Assembly (NCBI RefSeq): GCF_017163935.1
Contig: NZ_JABVZR010000002.1
Span: 186,001 to 250,000, forward strand
Reading direction: 5' to 3'
DNA: 64,000 nucleotides
Origin: Novosphingobium terrae
GTDB taxonomy: Bacteria > Pseudomonadota > Alphaproteobacteria > Sphingomonadales > Sphingomonadaceae
The notes below the pieces were generated by a model, which made no database searches, was not told the DNA's origin, and saw nothing but the letters and a program-made list of their open reading frames with translations. Both the position numbers and the translations under genes were made by a program. Positions 63,259 to 64,000 of this stretch are shown one piece after another. Position 1 is the first letter of the stretch, and the number at the start of each line of letters is the position of its first letter.

Positions 63259-64000
63259 TTAGGGCCCCGTGCTGCCCGTCACCCGCAAGCGGTTCACCAC
63301 TTCGGGCGCATCGTGCAGGCGCAGGAACAAGGTGCCGTCGGGCGCCGGATGCGGCACCTTGATGGTGAAGCCCGGGTAGCCTTCCGGCACGCTGACGGCG
63401 CCGTCAAAATCCTGCTTCGCCGCGACGGAGGCAAGCAGATAGAGCCCCTCCCCGCTCAGGCTGCAAGGGGTAGCAGAAGCGGTTGGGGGGGCAGCCGGGC
63501 AGGTCACCTGCCTGAGCTTGGGCAAACGCACCAGCATGCCAAGGCTCATCCACTCGCCCGCCACGCCGCCGCGCAGCAGACGGGCCCGCAGCGGCCCGAA
63601 CGCCGAAGCGCCCAAGGCCTGAGCCGGGGTCAGATTGGCGACCAGAATGCCCTGATCCACCAGCGTCAGCCCGCTGCCGAACGCCAGCTTCGCACTGGCA
63701 TCGCCATTGACCGTGGCCACTTCCACCTGATCGCGCGGGCTGAAATGCTCCTTTTCGCGGGCCTTCAGGGTGAAGCTCAGGCGGGTGTCGGCAGGGATTT
63801 CATCCGGACTGTTGAGCGACAGCTCCAGCGCCACGCCCGGTTCGGGATGGATCGGCTCGGAGCTGTGCGCGGTGATCTGGGCGACGGGCTGCACCTGCCT
63901 GACGGGCTCCACCGTGATGCTGGCCGGATGAGTGCCTTCCGGCCCGAGGATGGTCAGCGTGACAGGCTCCGGCTTGCCGGACGTGGCGGGCAGGGTCACC
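63259..64000 (-). CDS. Protein of unknown function, C-terminal part (runs off right edge)
   Basis: At least 246 codons, entering from the right edge with no certain start. The visible part is rich in Pro, Thr and Val with beta-strand patterns (VTLTILGPEGTHPASITVEP, LSFTLKAREKEHFSP, YPGFTIKVPHPAP) and two Cys (QVTCPAAPP, SATPCSLSG). No family is recognised. The pattern of beta strands suggests an extracellular or periplasmic protein of Ig-like fold. The true N-terminus and any signal peptide lie outside the window. Confidence 0.65.
   Translation of the reverse strand, partial: VTLPATSGKPEPVTLTILGPEGTHPASITVEPVRQVQPVAQITAHSSEPIHPEPGVALELSLNSPDEIPADTRLSFTLKAREKEHFSPRDQVEVATVNGDASAKLAFGSGLTLVDQGILVANLTPAQALGASAFGPLRARLLRGGVAGEWMSLGMLVRLPKLRQVTCPAAPPTASATPCSLSGEGLYLLASVAAKQDFDGAVSVPEGYPGFTIKVPHPAPDGTLFLRLHDAPEVVNRLRVTGSTGP

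Overview
The window looks like chromosomal DNA of a GC-rich alphaproteobacterium of the Sphingomonadales, most like Novosphingobium. The grounds are very high third-position GC, three large TonB-dependent receptors (two in an ECF sigma/FecR signalling locus), a complete pqqABCDE operon, NodT-type outer membrane factors and many LysR regulators. This placement is inferred from gene content, not from a marker gene. I see no tRNA, rRNA, CRISPR array, insertion sequence or phage gene. It reads as an accessory-metabolism and regulation region: about 58 protein genes, at least 13 of them one-component regulators (seven LysR, two AraC, and one each of TetR, LacI, MarR and XRE).

Layout. 1-4.2 kb: an EmrA/EmrB/outer-membrane-factor efflux set with a TetR gene and a nested palindrome in the divergent promoter. 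4.2-7.5 kb: a LacI-controlled SDR plus HisD-like (HpsN-like) dehydrogenase pair. 7.6-9.6 kb: a zinc-scarcity pair, a COG0523 GTPase and a ZIP importer, each behind a Zur-like box. 9.9-12.2 kb: CHAP amidase, SbmA/BacA peptide transporter and DCC-family protein. 12.2-17.1 kb: monooxygenase-domain protein, old yellow enzyme, LysR, and secreted/DsbA-like proteins. 17.2-20.2 kb: TonB receptor. 20.5-24.6 kb: pqqABCDE followed by a proline iminopeptidase and a terminator. 24.7-27.6 kb: LysR, a divergent SDR lacking the catalytic Tyr, a tautomerase and an unknown protein. 27.6-31.3 kb: aminotransferase and HglS (2-oxoadipate dioxygenase/decarboxylase) under a LysR regulator, with two matching 17-bp dyads. 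31.3-35.9 kb: AI-2E permease, cupin, small secreted protein, FMN reductase, ClC antiporter. 36.1-43.2 kb: TonB receptor, ECF sigma, FecR, and TonB transducer with an STN domain. 43.2-48.9 kb: VOC and GST proteins, LysR, GNAT, XRE-cupin, LysE/ArgO exporter with its ArgP-type LysR, OmpA-like protein. 49.1-54.1 kb: a second EmrAB/outer-membrane-factor set with an AraC regulator. 54.2-64 kb: MarR-GNAT fusion, RlpA, esterase, NmrA-like, LysR, SDR/AraC pair, MgtE, LysR and an incomplete unknown protein.

How the genes work together. Most modules are a regulator plus one to three enzymes or a transporter. Several have a visible dyad or direct repeat at the regulator promoter. The most self-contained biochemical units are PQQ biosynthesis, the 2-aminoadipate/2-oxoadipate (lysine catabolism) pair, the zinc uptake pair and the ECF/FecR/TonB signalling unit. 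The two EmrAB-type tripartite pumps are similar in architecture but differ in gene order and regulator, so they look like separate paralogous systems rather than a recent duplication.
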